Assembly: GCF_010811875.1 (NCBI RefSeq)
Contig: NZ_VKHP01000063.1
Span: 1-37,225, forward strand
Length of the DNA: 37,225 nucleotides
Direction: 5' to 3'
Source: Bradyrhizobium uaiense
GTDB lineage: Bacteria; Pseudomonadota; Alphaproteobacteria; Rhizobiales; Xanthobacteraceae
Below the pieces are notes generated by a model. The model searched no databases. It was not told where the DNA came from and saw only the letters and a list, made by a program, of their open reading frames with translations. The position numbers and the translations under genes were made by a program. Below are positions 7,147 to 15,018 of the stretch, one piece after another (positions within the stretch are counted from its first letter, which is position 1; each line of letters begins with the position of its first letter).

Positions 7147-8532
7147 TTACACCGGCACCCGCACCGTGGCGCGCAGGCCGCCCATCGGGCTGTCGCCGAG
7201 CATGATGTCGCCGCCATGCGAGCGCGTGATGTCGCGGGCGATCGCAAGTCCGAGCCCGCTGCCGCCCTCATCCTGGTTGCGGGCATCGTCGAGCCGCAGG
7301 AAAGGCTTGAATACTTCCTCGCGCATGTTGGCGGGAATGCCGGGCCCGTCGTCGTCGACCGTGATGTTGGGATAGCGGTGGTCGCGCTGACCGGTGATCG
7401 AGATCGTGTTGGCGTGGCGCGCCGCGTTGGAGACGAGGTTGGCGAGGCAGCGCTTGAACGAGGCCGGCTTCACCGTGACGACCGGCAGGCCGTGGAACGC
7501 GACGGTCGCGACATGGCCGTGGCGCTCGGCGTCGCTGCGCAGTTCCTCCAGCGCCATCGCCATGTCGGTCGGTTGCGCGACCTCGCCGGAATCGCCACGC
7601 GCGAAGGCGAGGTAATCTTCCAGCATCATCGACATCTCGTCGACGTCCTTGCGCATCGCGTCGATCTCGGGGCCTTCGCCGATCAAGGCGAGCTCGAGCT
7701 TGAAGCGGGTCAGGATGGTGCGCAGATCATGCGACACGCCGGCGAGCATTGCGGTGCGCTGCTCGATAGAGCGCTCGACGCGCGCCTTCATCTCGATGAA
7801 GGCCTGCGCTGCGCGCCGCACCTCGCGCGCACCGCGCGGTCGGAAATTCGGCGCTTCGCGGCCCTTGCCGAAACTTTCGGCAGCGTCGGCCAGCCGCAAG
7901 ATCGGTTTGATCTGGTTGCGCAGGAACAGCACGGCGACGATCAAAAGGATCGTCGAGGTGCCGAGCATCCAGAAGATGAAGATTTCCGAGTTGGAGGCGT
8001 AGGCCGCGCTGCGCTGGGCGAAGATCCGCATTACCGAATCGTCGAGCTGCACGCGGATCTCGACCAGGTTGGATTTGCCGACGGTGTCGATCCAGAACGG
8101 ACGGCTGATCTGCCGGCCGAGCTGCACCGAGAGCGTCTGGTCGAGCAGCGAGAAGAACGGCTTCGGTCCCGGCGGGGGCATGTCGCCCGCGGGAAGGAAG
8201 TCGACCACCAGCTGCAGCTTCTGGGCGATGCCGCGCAGGTGCGCGCGGTCCTTATCCTGCGGATAGGTCTTGTAGACATCGATCAGCGCGGCGATGTCGG
8301 ACACCACGGCGGCCGACAGGCGTCGCGTCACCGTGTTCCAGTGCCGCTCCATGAACACGAAGGCGACCACGGTCTGCAGGATCACCATCGGCACGATCAT
8401 GATCAGCAGCGCGCGGGCATAGAGGCCGGTCGGCATCCAGCTCTTGAACGCGTTGCCCATCCAGCCGTTCGCCTTCGAGACGCGCTGCGAGGCGTTCTTG
8501 ATCAGGGTCAGGCCGGAGTCGAGCGTGCTCAT
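7147..8532 (-). CDS. Sensor histidine kinase (EnvZ type), partner of PetR
   Basis: This 461-residue membrane kinase has TM1 at about 40-61, a periplasmic domain of about 120 residues, TM2 at about 184-204, a HAMP linker (about 205-258), the H-box GVSHDLRTILTR with phospho-acceptor His268, an N-box (LANLVSNAARHA, 363-374), a G1 box (DDDGPGIP, 393-400) and a G2 box (GGSGLGLA, 423-430). The order matches EnvZ-class kinases. The H-box has Ile where most have Pro (RTILTR for RTPLTR), a variant I have seen in alphaproteobacterial EnvZ-like kinases. It follows petR by eight bp, so both come from one transcript. The stimulus cannot be read from the sequence. Confidence 0.93.
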   Translation of the reverse strand: MSTLDSGLTLIKNASQRVSKANGWMGNAFKSWMPTGLYARALLIMIVPMVILQTVVAFVFMERHWNTVTRRLSAAVVSDIAALIDVYKTYPQDKDRAHLRGIAQKLQLVVDFLPAGDMPPPGPKPFFSLLDQTLSVQLGRQISRPFWIDTVGKSNLVEIRVQLDDSVMRIFAQRSAAYASNSEIFIFWMLGTSTILLIVAVLFLRNQIKPILRLADAAESFGKGREAPNFRPRGAREVRRAAQAFIEMKARVERSIEQRTAMLAGVSHDLRTILTRFKLELALIGEGPEIDAMRKDVDEMSMMLEDYLAFARGDSGEVAQPTDMAMALEELRSDAERHGHVATVAFHGLPVVTVKPASFKRCLANLVSNAARHANTISITGQRDHRYPNITVDDDGPGIPANMREEVFKPFLRLDDARNQDEGGSGLGLAIARDITRSHGGDIMLGDSPMGGLRATVRVPV

Positions 8533-8540
8533 GGGCTGTC

Positions 8541-9269
8541 TTATGGCGAGGCGACCAGGCGATAGCCGATGCCGCGGACCGCCTGGAGGAACAGCGGATT
8601 GGCGGGATCGTGCTCGATCTTGCGGCGCAGGCGGTTGATCTGCACATCGACCGCACGCTCGTTGACGGTACCGCCGCTGGTCAGCTCGGCGCGCGGCACG
8701 GTCTCGCCGGGGGCGCTCGCAAGGATGCGCAGCATCTCGCGCTCGCGGTCGGTGAGATGGATGATCTCCTCGCCCTGACGCAGCTCGCTCCGCTCGATGT
8801 GGAAGATGTAGGGGCCGAACGCGATCTGCTCGACGGTCACGACCTGCGGCGGCGCGGTGCGCTTGAGGATGTTGCCGATGCGCAGCACGAGCTCGCGCGG
8901 CTCGAACGGCTTGGCGACGTAATCGTCGGCGCCGATCTGCAGACCCTCGATGCGGGCTTCCGCCTCGTGGCGTGCGGTCAGCATGATGATCGGCACCGTG
9001 GAGGAGCTGCGGATGAAGCGGGCGAGGTCGAAGCCGTTCTCGCCGGGCATCATCACGTCGAGGATGAGCAGGTCGAAATGCAGCCCGAGCAGCTTGGCGC
9101 GCGCGTCGGTGGCACTCATTGCCGTCGTGACGCGATAGCCCTCGCTGGAGAGAAAGCGTGACAACAGGTCGCGAATGCGGCGGTCGTCGTCGACCAGAAG
9201 CAGATGCGGCGCGTCGTCGGCCGGTTCGATCGGCGCGCGCATCATGGTTGCAGCCTGCACCAGGTTCAC
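8541..9269 (-). CDS. petR: OmpR-family response regulator (PetR-like)
   Basis: This 242-residue protein has a receiver domain (about 21-135) with the acidic pocket DDD (27-29), phospho-acceptor Asp71 (LILDVMMPGENG), Thr98 and Lys120, then a winged-helix DNA-binding domain (LTDREREMLRILA, and VDVQINRLRRKIE near the end). The GTG at 9269 is chosen because it overlaps the upstream MarR gene's stop in a GTGA arrangement (stop at 9266-9268), which signals translational coupling; ATGs at 9245 and 9242 are alternatives without a better ribosome site. The MarR-OmpR gene pair is the petP-petR arrangement first described in Rhodobacter capsulatus for cytochrome bc1 expression; what it controls here is unknown. 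Confidence 0.9.
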   Translation of the reverse strand: MNLVQAATMMRAPIEPADDAPHLLLVDDDRRIRDLLSRFLSSEGYRVTTAMSATDARAKLLGLHFDLLILDVMMPGENGFDLARFIRSSSTVPIIMLTARHEAEARIEGLQIGADDYVAKPFEPRELVLRIGNILKRTAPPQVVTVEQIAFGPYIFHIERSELRQGEEIIHLTDREREMLRILASAPGETVPRAELTSGGTVNERAVDVQINRLRRKIEHDPANPLFLQAVRGIGYRLVASP

Positions 9270-9814
9270 TCCCTTGTTTTTCTGCCGCCGCCGAAGATCG
9301 CTTCGAGCACCTTGTCGGGATCGTCGCGGTCGATCATCGCGCGGAGGAACTGGCGAACCGTCTCCACGCCGGCCGGATCGATGCCGGCGATCGCGCGGTT
9401 GATGCGGTCGGTCTGCAACCCTGCGAGCTTGCCGACCAGCGCCTCACCCTTCGGGGTGGCGTAGAGCAGGCGCTGCCGGCGGTCGTTGTTGCCGGTCTTC
9501 TGCACGATGTAGCCCTCGTCCAGGAGCTGCTTGAGCACGCGCCCGAGCGATTGCTTGGTGATGCGCAGGACATCGAGCAGGTCGGCGACCTTCAGCCCGG
9601 GATAGCGAGTGACGAAGTGGATGACGCGGTGGTGGGCGCGGCCGAAACCGAACGCCTCCAGCTCCTGGTCGGCGTCGCCGACAAAGTCGCGGTAGGCGAA
9701 GAAGAGCAGCTCGATGATGTCCCAGCGCAGGTCGCGCGAGCCCGCCGCAGGAGTCTGGTCATCTCCCTGCGAATCGGGCTTGGCAGCCATGCCTGAGAAA
9801 TTTATGTCAGTCAT
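9266..9814 (-). CDS. petP: MarR-family regulator (PetP-like)
   Basis: This protein of about 182 residues has a winged-helix MarR core: an N-terminal dimerisation helix (WDIIELLFFAYRDF), a recognition segment (DLLDVLRITKQSLGRVLKQL), the wing DRRQRLLYATPKGEAL with the family DxRxxxxxLT/P-type signature, and a C-terminal dimer helix. The N-terminal 35 residues are polar and variable. Starts are uncertain: ATG 9814 is used, ATG 9790 (MAAKPDS) is equally good, and neither has a strong ribosome site. The start at 9814 sits inside the palindrome GTCA-N3-TGAC, which would favour 9790 if that is an operator. The stop overlaps the petR start by one GTGA. Confidence 0.88.
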   Translation of the reverse strand: MTDINFSGMAAKPDSQGDDQTPAAGSRDLRWDIIELLFFAYRDFVGDADQELEAFGFGRAHHRVIHFVTRYPGLKVADLLDVLRITKQSLGRVLKQLLDEGYIVQKTGNNDRRQRLLYATPKGEALVGKLAGLQTDRINRAIAGIDPAGVETVRQFLRAMIDRDDPDKVLEAIFGGGRKTRE

Positions 9815-9821
9815 ATTGACG
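9811..9821. promoter_or_regulatory. GTCA-N3-TGAC palindrome near petP start
   Basis: At about 9810-9821 the sequence GTCATATTGAC forms a small dyad in the petP-ilvE divergent region. MarR proteins usually bind dyads near their own promoter, so this is a possible autoregulatory operator. A plus-strand TTGACG (9816-9821) with a 17-base spacer to TACAAA also overlaps and could be a promoter reading towards ilvE. Both ideas are inference. The remaining 300 bases to ilvE hold no gene that I can support. Confidence 0.3.
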
Positions 9822-10144
9822 TATCTTGGTCTCAATGTTACAAAACTGGCTGTCGCGACGAAACATTAAGTCGTTTCGTCCTCGACAGCGTTTGACGCGG
9901 CCTGAAAAAGCCTGTGAGGCGGTTTGGGCCGCAAATTGGACTACCGTGCGATTGTCGAGCGGCATTTCGGCAAACATACTGGACTTCAGCACTCCGCAAA
10001 AGCATGTCTAAACGGCATGTTGGCGACGGAAACCGGCCGGATTGCCGGCGGTGGTGAAGTCCGGACCAGCCGAGCCTGATGGCTCCGGGGGAAACAGGCC
10101 AGCGCCCGATATGGCGCCGGTTCCGACAGCGGAAAGCAAGAAAA

Positions 10145-11224
10145 ATGACTTTGAAATTCGACATCCAGCCTTCGCCGAATGCCACGTCCGACAAGGACCG
10201 CGCGGCGAAGCTCGTGGACCCGGGCTTCGGCCGCGTCTTCACCGACCACATGGCGATCGTCCGCTATAGCCAGGGCAAGGGCTGGCACAGCGCCCGCGTC
10301 GAGGCACGCGCGAACTTTCCGCTCGATCCGGCCGGCGCGGTGCTGCACTACGCCCAGGAAATTTTCGAAGGTCTCAAGGCCTACAGGCGCGACGATGGTG
10401 GCGTGAACCTGTTCCGCCCCGACGCCAATGCCCGGCGCTTCCGCGATTCGGCCGAGCGCATGGCGATGGCGCCGCTGCCCGACGACGTGTTCATCGAGGC
10501 GGTCGAGCAGCTGGTGCGGATCGATCGCGCCTGGATCCCGGGCGGCGAGGGCAGCCTCTATCTGCGGCCCTTCATGATCGCGAGCGAAGTCTTCCTCGGC
10601 GTGAAGCCGTCGGCGGAATACATCTTCTCGGTGATCGCCTCTCCGGTCGGCTCCTATTTCAAGGGTGGCCCCGCGCCGGTTTCGATCTGGGTGTCGGAGA
10701 ATTACACGCGTGCCGCGATCGGCGGCACCGGCGCCGTCAAGTGCGGCGGCAATTATGCAGCAAGCCTGCGCGCGCAGGCCGAGGCGATCGATCGCGGCTG
10801 CGACCAGGTCGTGTTCCTCGATGCGGTCGAGCGCCGCTATATCGAAGAGCTCGGCGGCATGAACATCTTCTTTGCCTTCGACGACGGCTCGCTGCTGACG
10901 CCGCCGCTCGGCACCATCCTGCCCGGCATCACCCGCGACTCGATCATTGCGCTCGCCAAGGATGCCGGCACCCGCGTACGTGAGGAGCCCTATACGATCC
11001 AGCAGTGGCGCGCGGATGCGGCCAGCGGCAAGCTGAAGGAAGCATTCGCCTGCGGCACCGCCGCCGTGATCTCGCCGATCGGCAAGGTGTGCTCGGCGAG
11101 CGGCGATTTCCAGATCAGCGGCGGCGTGGCCGGCCCGGTTGCCATGGGCCTGCGCAAGAAGCTGGTCGACATCCAGTATGGTCGTACCAACGACCCGCAT
11201 AACTGGATCAGAAACGTCGCCTGA
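10145..11224 (+). CDS. ilvE: Branched-chain amino acid aminotransferase
   Basis: This 359-residue PLP enzyme of fold type IV interconverts Leu, Ile and Val with their 2-oxo acids using glutamate/2-oxoglutarate. It resembles the longer BCAT subgroup shared with eukaryotes: HYAQEIFEGLKAYR (about 69-81), YLRPFMIASE (139-148), GTGAVKCGGNYA with the expected PLP lysine Lys199, EELGGMNIFF and LPGITRDSII. The ATG at 10145 follows GGAAAG and matches the family start. It is divergent from petP, a neighbourhood I recall from other Rhizobiales. The reading frame continues for another 38 codons past its TGA with protein-like sequence (listed separately). Confidence 0.95.
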   Translation: MTLKFDIQPSPNATSDKDRAAKLVDPGFGRVFTDHMAIVRYSQGKGWHSARVEARANFPLDPAGAVLHYAQEIFEGLKAYRRDDGGVNLFRPDANARRFRDSAERMAMAPLPDDVFIEAVEQLVRIDRAWIPGGEGSLYLRPFMIASEVFLGVKPSAEYIFSVIASPVGSYFKGGPAPVSIWVSENYTRAAIGGTGAVKCGGNYAASLRAQAEAIDRGCDQVVFLDAVERRYIEELGGMNIFFAFDDGSLLTPPLGTILPGITRDSIIALAKDAGTRVREEPYTIQQWRADAASGKLKEAFACGTAAVISPIGKVCSASGDFQISGGVAGPVAMGLRKKLVDIQYGRTNDPHNWIRNVA

Positions 11225-11338
11225 CACGCAGCGGTGCGCAACGGCAAGATCGTCGGCGGCGAGACCATCAAGCCGCTCCTGAAATCGATGCCGAAGGCCG
11301 ACGCCGACGCCCTTCGCGCGCGGATGGAGCAGCCCTGA
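11225..11338 (+). pseudogene. Possible C-terminal gene fragment after ilvE
   Basis: Directly after the ilvE stop and in the same frame, 11225-11338 reads about 37 residues ending TGA, including NGKIVGGETIKPLLKSMP and ADALRARMEQ. The composition is protein-like (charged amphipathic end) but there is no start codon with a ribosome site. I cannot name the family with confidence. It may be the tail of a deleted gene, or an ancestral extension of ilvE, though IlvE homologues normally end at the present stop. The rest of the spacer to hisS shows nothing clear. Confidence 0.35.
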
Positions 11339-11402
11339 GGTCCAGCGTTTCGCCCTGGCGGAGGTGCAGAGCACGGTTGCCGCCTTGCGTGTCGGCTGAT
11401 AA

Positions 11403-12926
11403 ATGCCGCCAATGGCCGAGAAACCCAAAAAACCCCAGAAATTGAAGGCGCGCCTGCCGCGCGGACTGGAAGATCGCGGCCCGGCCGCGATCAATGCCAC
11501 GCGGGCGATGGTCGAGAAGATCCGCGCTGTCTACGAGCTCTACGGCTTCGAGCCGGTGGAGACGCCGGCGATGGAGTATACCGACGCGCTCGGCAAGTTT
11601 CTGCCGGACCAGGACCGTCCCAACGAGGGCGTGTTCTCGTTCCAGGACGATGACGAGCAGTGGATATCGCTGCGCTACGACCTGACCGCGCCGCTGGCGC
11701 GCTATGTCGCGGAAAACTTCGACGCGTTGCCGAAGCCTTATCGTTCTTATCGATTTGGCAATGTCTTCCGCAACGAGAAGCCCGGCCCCGGCCGCTTCCG
11801 CCAGTTCATGCAGTTCGACGCCGACACGGTGGGCTCGGCGACGCCGGCGGCCGACGCCGAGATCTGCATGATGGCGGCCGACACGATGGAAGCGCTCGGG
11901 ATTCCGCGCGGCTCTTATGTCGTGAAGGTGAACAATCGCAAGGTGCTCGACGGCGTGCTCGAGGCGATCGGTCTCGGCGGCGACGAGAATGCGGGTCGTC
12001 GCCTTACCGTGCTGCGTGCGATCGACAAGCTCGACAAATTCTCTGCCGACGAGGTTCGCAAGCTGCTTGGTCCCGGGCGATGGGACGGCGGCGAAGAGGG
12101 CAAGGGCGACTTCACCAAGGGCGCCGAGCTGAGCCCCGCGGATGCCGATATCGTCCTGGCCGTTACGCAAAAGCGCGACGATTGGAAAGAGGCGATCGCT
12201 GCAGCCGAGACTTACCTGGCGAAGAGCGAAGTTGGTCAGGCCGGTGTGAGCGAGCTCGAAGAGATCGCCAAGCTGGTCGCGGCATCCGGTTACGACGCGG
12301 ATCGCATCCGCATCGATCCCACCGTTGTTCGCGGTCTCGAATATTACACCGGCCCTGTCTACGAGGTTGAGCTGCTGCTCGACACCAAGGACGAGAAGGG
12401 CCGTCCGGTGCGCTTCGGCTCGGTCGGTGGTGGTGGTCGCTATGACGGGCTCGTCTCGCGCTTCCGCGGTGAGCCGGTGCCGGCGACCGGTTTCTCGATC
12501 GGTGTGTCGCGCCTGCAGGCCGCGCTGACCATGCTCGGCCAGCTCGACGCGAGGGCCGAGTTCGGCCCGGTCGTCGTCACCGTGTTCGATCGCGACCGCG
12601 TCGCCGACTACCAGAAGATGGTCGCGCAGCTGCGCCGGGAGGGCATCCGCGCCGAGCTCTACCTCGGCAATCCGAAGAACATGGGCAACCAGCTCAAATA
12701 TGCCGACCGCCGCAACTCGCCCTGCGTGATCATCCAGGGTTCGGATGAGAAGGCGCGCGGCGAGGTGCAGATCAAGGACCTGATCGAGGGCGCCAAGGCC
12801 GCTGCCGCGATCGCCTCCAACCAGGAATGGCGCGAAACGCGCCCCGCGCAGTTCTCCTGCGCAGAGGCCGATCTGGTCGCCAAGGTCCGCGAAGTCCTGG
12901 CGCGGCATGACGTGGCGTGGGGATAG
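11403..12926 (+). CDS. hisS: Histidine--tRNA ligase
   Basis: This 507-residue class II aminoacyl-tRNA synthetase charges tRNA-His. Motif 1 lies near PVETPAMEY (51-59), motif 2 at YRSYRFGNVFRNEKPGPGR (113-131), the His-specific box at RGLEYYTGPVYEVE, and motif 3 at GFSIGVSRL, followed by the C-terminal anticodon-binding domain (VVVTVFDR onward). It is longer than the roughly 424-residue E. coli enzyme because of an insertion between motif 2 and the histidine box, the long form typical of Rhizobiales. Two nearby ATGs (11403 and 11412) are possible; neither has a clear ribosome site. Confidence 0.96.
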   Translation: MPPMAEKPKKPQKLKARLPRGLEDRGPAAINATRAMVEKIRAVYELYGFEPVETPAMEYTDALGKFLPDQDRPNEGVFSFQDDDEQWISLRYDLTAPLARYVAENFDALPKPYRSYRFGNVFRNEKPGPGRFRQFMQFDADTVGSATPAADAEICMMAADTMEALGIPRGSYVVKVNNRKVLDGVLEAIGLGGDENAGRRLTVLRAIDKLDKFSADEVRKLLGPGRWDGGEEGKGDFTKGAELSPADADIVLAVTQKRDDWKEAIAAAETYLAKSEVGQAGVSELEEIAKLVAASGYDADRIRIDPTVVRGLEYYTGPVYEVELLLDTKDEKGRPVRFGSVGGGGRYDGLVSRFRGEPVPATGFSIGVSRLQAALTMLGQLDARAEFGPVVVTVFDRDRVADYQKMVAQLRREGIRAELYLGNPKNMGNQLKYADRRNSPCVIIQGSDEKARGEVQIKDLIEGAKAAAAIASNQEWRETRPAQFSCAEADLVAKVREVLARHDVAWG

Positions 12927-12940
12927 CCATTCGCTTGTGA

Positions 12941-12969
12941 CGTCATGCCCGGCCTTGTGCCGGGCATCC
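12941..12969. repeat. Dispersed GTCATGCCCGG palindrome, copy 2 (perfect)
   Basis: A perfect 9-bp stem (12945-12953 with 12959-12967, loop CTTGT) lies directly after hisS. It has the same wording as the copies at 4511 and 26279. There is no T-run, so it is more likely a dispersed repeat than a true terminator, though it could stabilise the hisS mRNA end. Confidence 0.7.
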
Positions 12970-13045
12970 ACCTCTTGTTTGATGCACGCCGACGTGGATG
13001 GCCAGGAGCAGCCCGGCCATGGCGACAACAAGAGGGAGAACAACA

Positions 13046-13249
13046 ATGCCTGAGATCACCGTGAGCATGGCCGCCGGCCGCACCGACGAGCAGAAGGCCG
13101 GCATGATGCGCGACATCACCCAGGCGCTGGTGAAGAATCTCGGCGTCGATGCCGACGCAGTGGTGATCCAGATCAACGAAGCGCCGCTGCATCACAAGAT
13201 GAAGGGCGGCAAGACCTTCGTCGAGCGCGCGGCTGCGGCGAAGAAATAA
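13046..13249 (+). CDS. 4-oxalocrotonate tautomerase family protein
   Basis: This 67-residue protein begins Met-Pro-Glu-Ile, so removal of Met exposes the catalytic N-terminal Pro of this superfamily. The pattern PEITVSMAAGRTDEQK matches 4-OT with the substrate-binding Arg at about position 12. Members form hexamers or dimers and catalyse keto-enol tautomerisation of unsaturated oxo acids. A strong AGGGAGAA ribosome site (13030-13037) precedes ATG 13046, which rules out the longer upstream frame. No catabolic genes are nearby, so the substrate is unknown. Confidence 0.9.
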   Translation: MPEITVSMAAGRTDEQKAGMMRDITQALVKNLGVDADAVVIQINEAPLHHKMKGGKTFVERAAAAKK

Positions 13250-13257
13250 TTCACCTC

Positions 13258-13390
13258 TGTCGTCCCTGCGAAAGCAGGGACCCATAGCCACCGATGTTGG
13301 TGATTGGCAAAGGCTGCGGCCTCAGCCTCCGACAAATTGATACTTGTGGTTATGGGTCCCGGGTCGCGCTTCGCTTGCCCGGGACGACAC
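13258..13390. repeat. Composite palindromic repeat, copy A
   Basis: This 133-bp element has outer ends GTCGTCC and GGACGAC, inner arms GGGACCCATAGCCAC and GTGGTTATGGGTCCC, and a unique middle of about 50 bp. Each end folds into its own hairpin: left CCCTGC-GAAA-GCAGGG, right CCCGGG...CCCGGG. It lies between the tautomerase and thioesterase genes, ending 16 bp before the latter's ATG. Three more copies occur in this window (14843, 17743, 27474). Confidence 0.85.
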
Positions 13391-13406
13391 TTGTTTTGAG
13401 GCACCA

Positions 13407-13817
13407 ATGGACGCACGTGACTTCATCAAGATCGGCATGATCGCCGAGCGCATGCTGGTGGTGCCGCTGGAGCGCACCGTTGGACATTTCGTGCCTGGCA
13501 TGCCGATGGTCTATGCAACGCCGATGATGATCCTCGACATGGAGATGGCGTCGGGCGATGCGATCCGCTCTGCGTTGCAGCCCGGCTGGGTCACGGTCGG
13601 TACCGAGGTCGATATCCGCCATCTTGCCGCGGCACTCGTCGGCGCCACGGTGCGGACCACCTCAAAGGTGATCGCGGTCGAGCGTCGCGTGATCCGCTTC
13701 GAGGTCGAAGCCTTTGAGGGCACGCGCAAGCTCGGCGAAGGCCGCCATGCCCGCGGCCTGATCAATGTCGAGAGTTTCAACAGGCGGCTGGCCGGGACGT
13801 CGGAGCAAGCGCGGTAA
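13407..13817 (+). CDS. Thioesterase (fluoroacetyl-CoA thioesterase-like hotdog fold)
   Basis: This 136-residue protein looks like a single hotdog-fold acyl-CoA thioesterase. The central part GWVTVGTEVDIRHLAAALVGATVRTTSKV resembles the FlK-like thioesterase group, including the HLAA segment with its conserved His, followed by strands RRVIRFEVEAFEG and EGRHARGLINVESF. FlK itself hydrolyses fluoroacetyl-CoA; most relatives have unknown acyl-CoA substrates. ATG 13407 lies just outside the end of a palindromic repeat, so the promoter may be inside or upstream of that element. No strong ribosome site is visible. Confidence 0.8.
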   Translation: MDARDFIKIGMIAERMLVVPLERTVGHFVPGMPMVYATPMMILDMEMASGDAIRSALQPGWVTVGTEVDIRHLAAALVGATVRTTSKVIAVERRVIRFEVEAFEGTRKLGEGRHARGLINVESFNRRLAGTSEQAR

Positions 13818-13835
13818 GCGAACCCACTTGTTCGA

Positions 13836-13978
13836 ACGTCATCCTGAGGAGCGCGTAGCGCGTCTCGAAGGATGGGCCGCGGGCCGTGCACCCTTCGAGG
13901 CTCGCCCAGCGGCGCAAGTGCGCCGCAAGGCTCGCACCTCCAGCGACATCGGCTACGCCGATGCGCGGGGGTGACGGG
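13836..13978. repeat. Dispersed CGTCATCCTGAGGAG repeat
   Basis: The stretch opens CGTCATCCTGAGGAGCG, runs through a GCGCGTAGCGCG palindrome and TCTCGAAGGATG, and ends GGGGGTGACGGG, with several nested palindromes (GGCGCAAGTGCGCC, CATCGGCTACGCCGATG). Its wording is that of a repeat I know to be widespread in Bradyrhizobium-type genomes. It fills the convergent spacer between the thioesterase gene and proC. Confidence 0.65.
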
Positions 13979-13990
13979 TTGGTTGCCGGA

Positions 13991-14821
13991 CTACTTCGCC
14001 AATTCCTTCGAGCGCCGTGTCGCCGCGGCAATCGCGCGGGTCATCAGCGGTTGCATGCCGTCATTTGCCATCAGCACCTCGAGTGCTGCAGCTGTGGTGC
14101 CGCCGGGCGAGGTGACGTTCTGCCGCAGGGTTGCCGAAGGCAGATCCGAACGATGCAACAACTCGCCGGAGCCGGCGACGGTTGCGCGCGCCAGCGTGGT
14201 CGCAAGCTGCTCGGGCAGGCCGGCCGCGACGCCGGCGCGGGCCAGCTCCTCGGCGAGCAGGAAGACATAGGCCGGGCCGGAGCCGGAGACTGCCGTCACT
14301 GCATCCATCAGGCGTTCGTCATCGACCCATTCGACGAGCCCGGTCGCCTTCAGCAGTGCATCCGTCATCGCGCGCTGCGCGGCGGTGACGCGCTTTGACG
14401 GCACGGCGACGGTGATGCCGCGGCCGATCGCCGCCGGCGTGTTCGGCATCGCGCGCACCACGGCGCCGCCGACGACCTCTTCCAAGGCTGAGATGGTCGT
14501 ACCGGCCATGATCGAGACCACGAGCGTCGAGGGGCCGACCAGGGCCTTCAGCGCGGCGCCGGCGTCGCGGAACGATTGCGGCTTCACCGCGACCACAAGC
14601 GTGTCGAGCGTGCCGAGATCCTTCGCCTGCGGATTGAGCCGGACACCTTTCGCGGCAAGCGCGGAGATCTCAGGTGAAAGATACGGATCGATCACCGCGA
14701 CCTGCGTGGGTGCAAGACCCTGCGCGAGCCAGCCGGTCAGCATTGCGCCGCCCATCTTGCCCGCGCCCGCAAGCGCGATGGTGCCGGAAGTATTCGTCAA
14801 TGCGCTGCTGGATGTGCTCAC
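13991..14821 (-). CDS. proC: Pyrroline-5-carboxylate reductase
   Basis: This 276-residue enzyme reduces pyrroline-5-carboxylate to proline with NAD(P)H, the last step of proline synthesis. The Rossmann motif is ALAGAGKMGGAML (about 16-28), followed by VVAVKPQ, RAMPNTPA and the C-terminal family signature AVSGSGPAYVFLLAEEL. The length is standard. The ATG at 14821 adds a 12-residue Ser/Thr-rich tail before the first strand. It lies downstream of the YbjN-domain gene on the same strand, the order ybjN-proC, separated by a palindromic repeat; co-transcription is likely but not shown. Confidence 0.95.
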   Translation of the reverse strand: MSTSSSALTNTSGTIALAGAGKMGGAMLTGWLAQGLAPTQVAVIDPYLSPEISALAAKGVRLNPQAKDLGTLDTLVVAVKPQSFRDAGAALKALVGPSTLVVSIMAGTTISALEEVVGGAVVRAMPNTPAAIGRGITVAVPSKRVTAAQRAMTDALLKATGLVEWVDDERLMDAVTAVSGSGPAYVFLLAEELARAGVAAGLPEQLATTLARATVAGSGELLHRSDLPSATLRQNVTSPGGTTAAALEVLMANDGMQPLMTRAIAAATRRSKELAK

Positions 14822-14842
14822 AGGCGGCTCCGCAAACTCTCA

Positions 14843-14988
14843 CGTCGTCCCTGCGGAAGCAGGGACCCATAACCATAAAAGGTTCTAGTGAAGCGAGAAG
14901 CGGGCCACAAGCAGTTTGCTCAACCACTGGGGCCGCGGAGTATGGGTCTCTGCTCCCGTGCGCAATTGCGCACTAGGCAGGGACGACA
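14843..14988. repeat. Composite palindromic repeat, copy B (diverged right half)
   Basis: The left half (GTCGTCC, CTGC-GGAA-GCAG hairpin, GGGACCCATAACCAT) is intact. The right half is decayed: TATGGGTCTCTGCTCC...GGCAGGGACGAC contains an inserted GTGCGCAATTGCGCAC palindrome. It sits between ybjN and proC. Confidence 0.8.
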
Positions 14989-15018
14989 CCGAGTGTGTGA
15001 AAGCGCTAAAGCGAGAGC

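Noticed and set aside
13258..14988. CRISPR array
   Set aside because: The repeated GTCGTCCC...GGGACCC units are far apart, inverted and palindromic, with no regular spacers and no cas genes.
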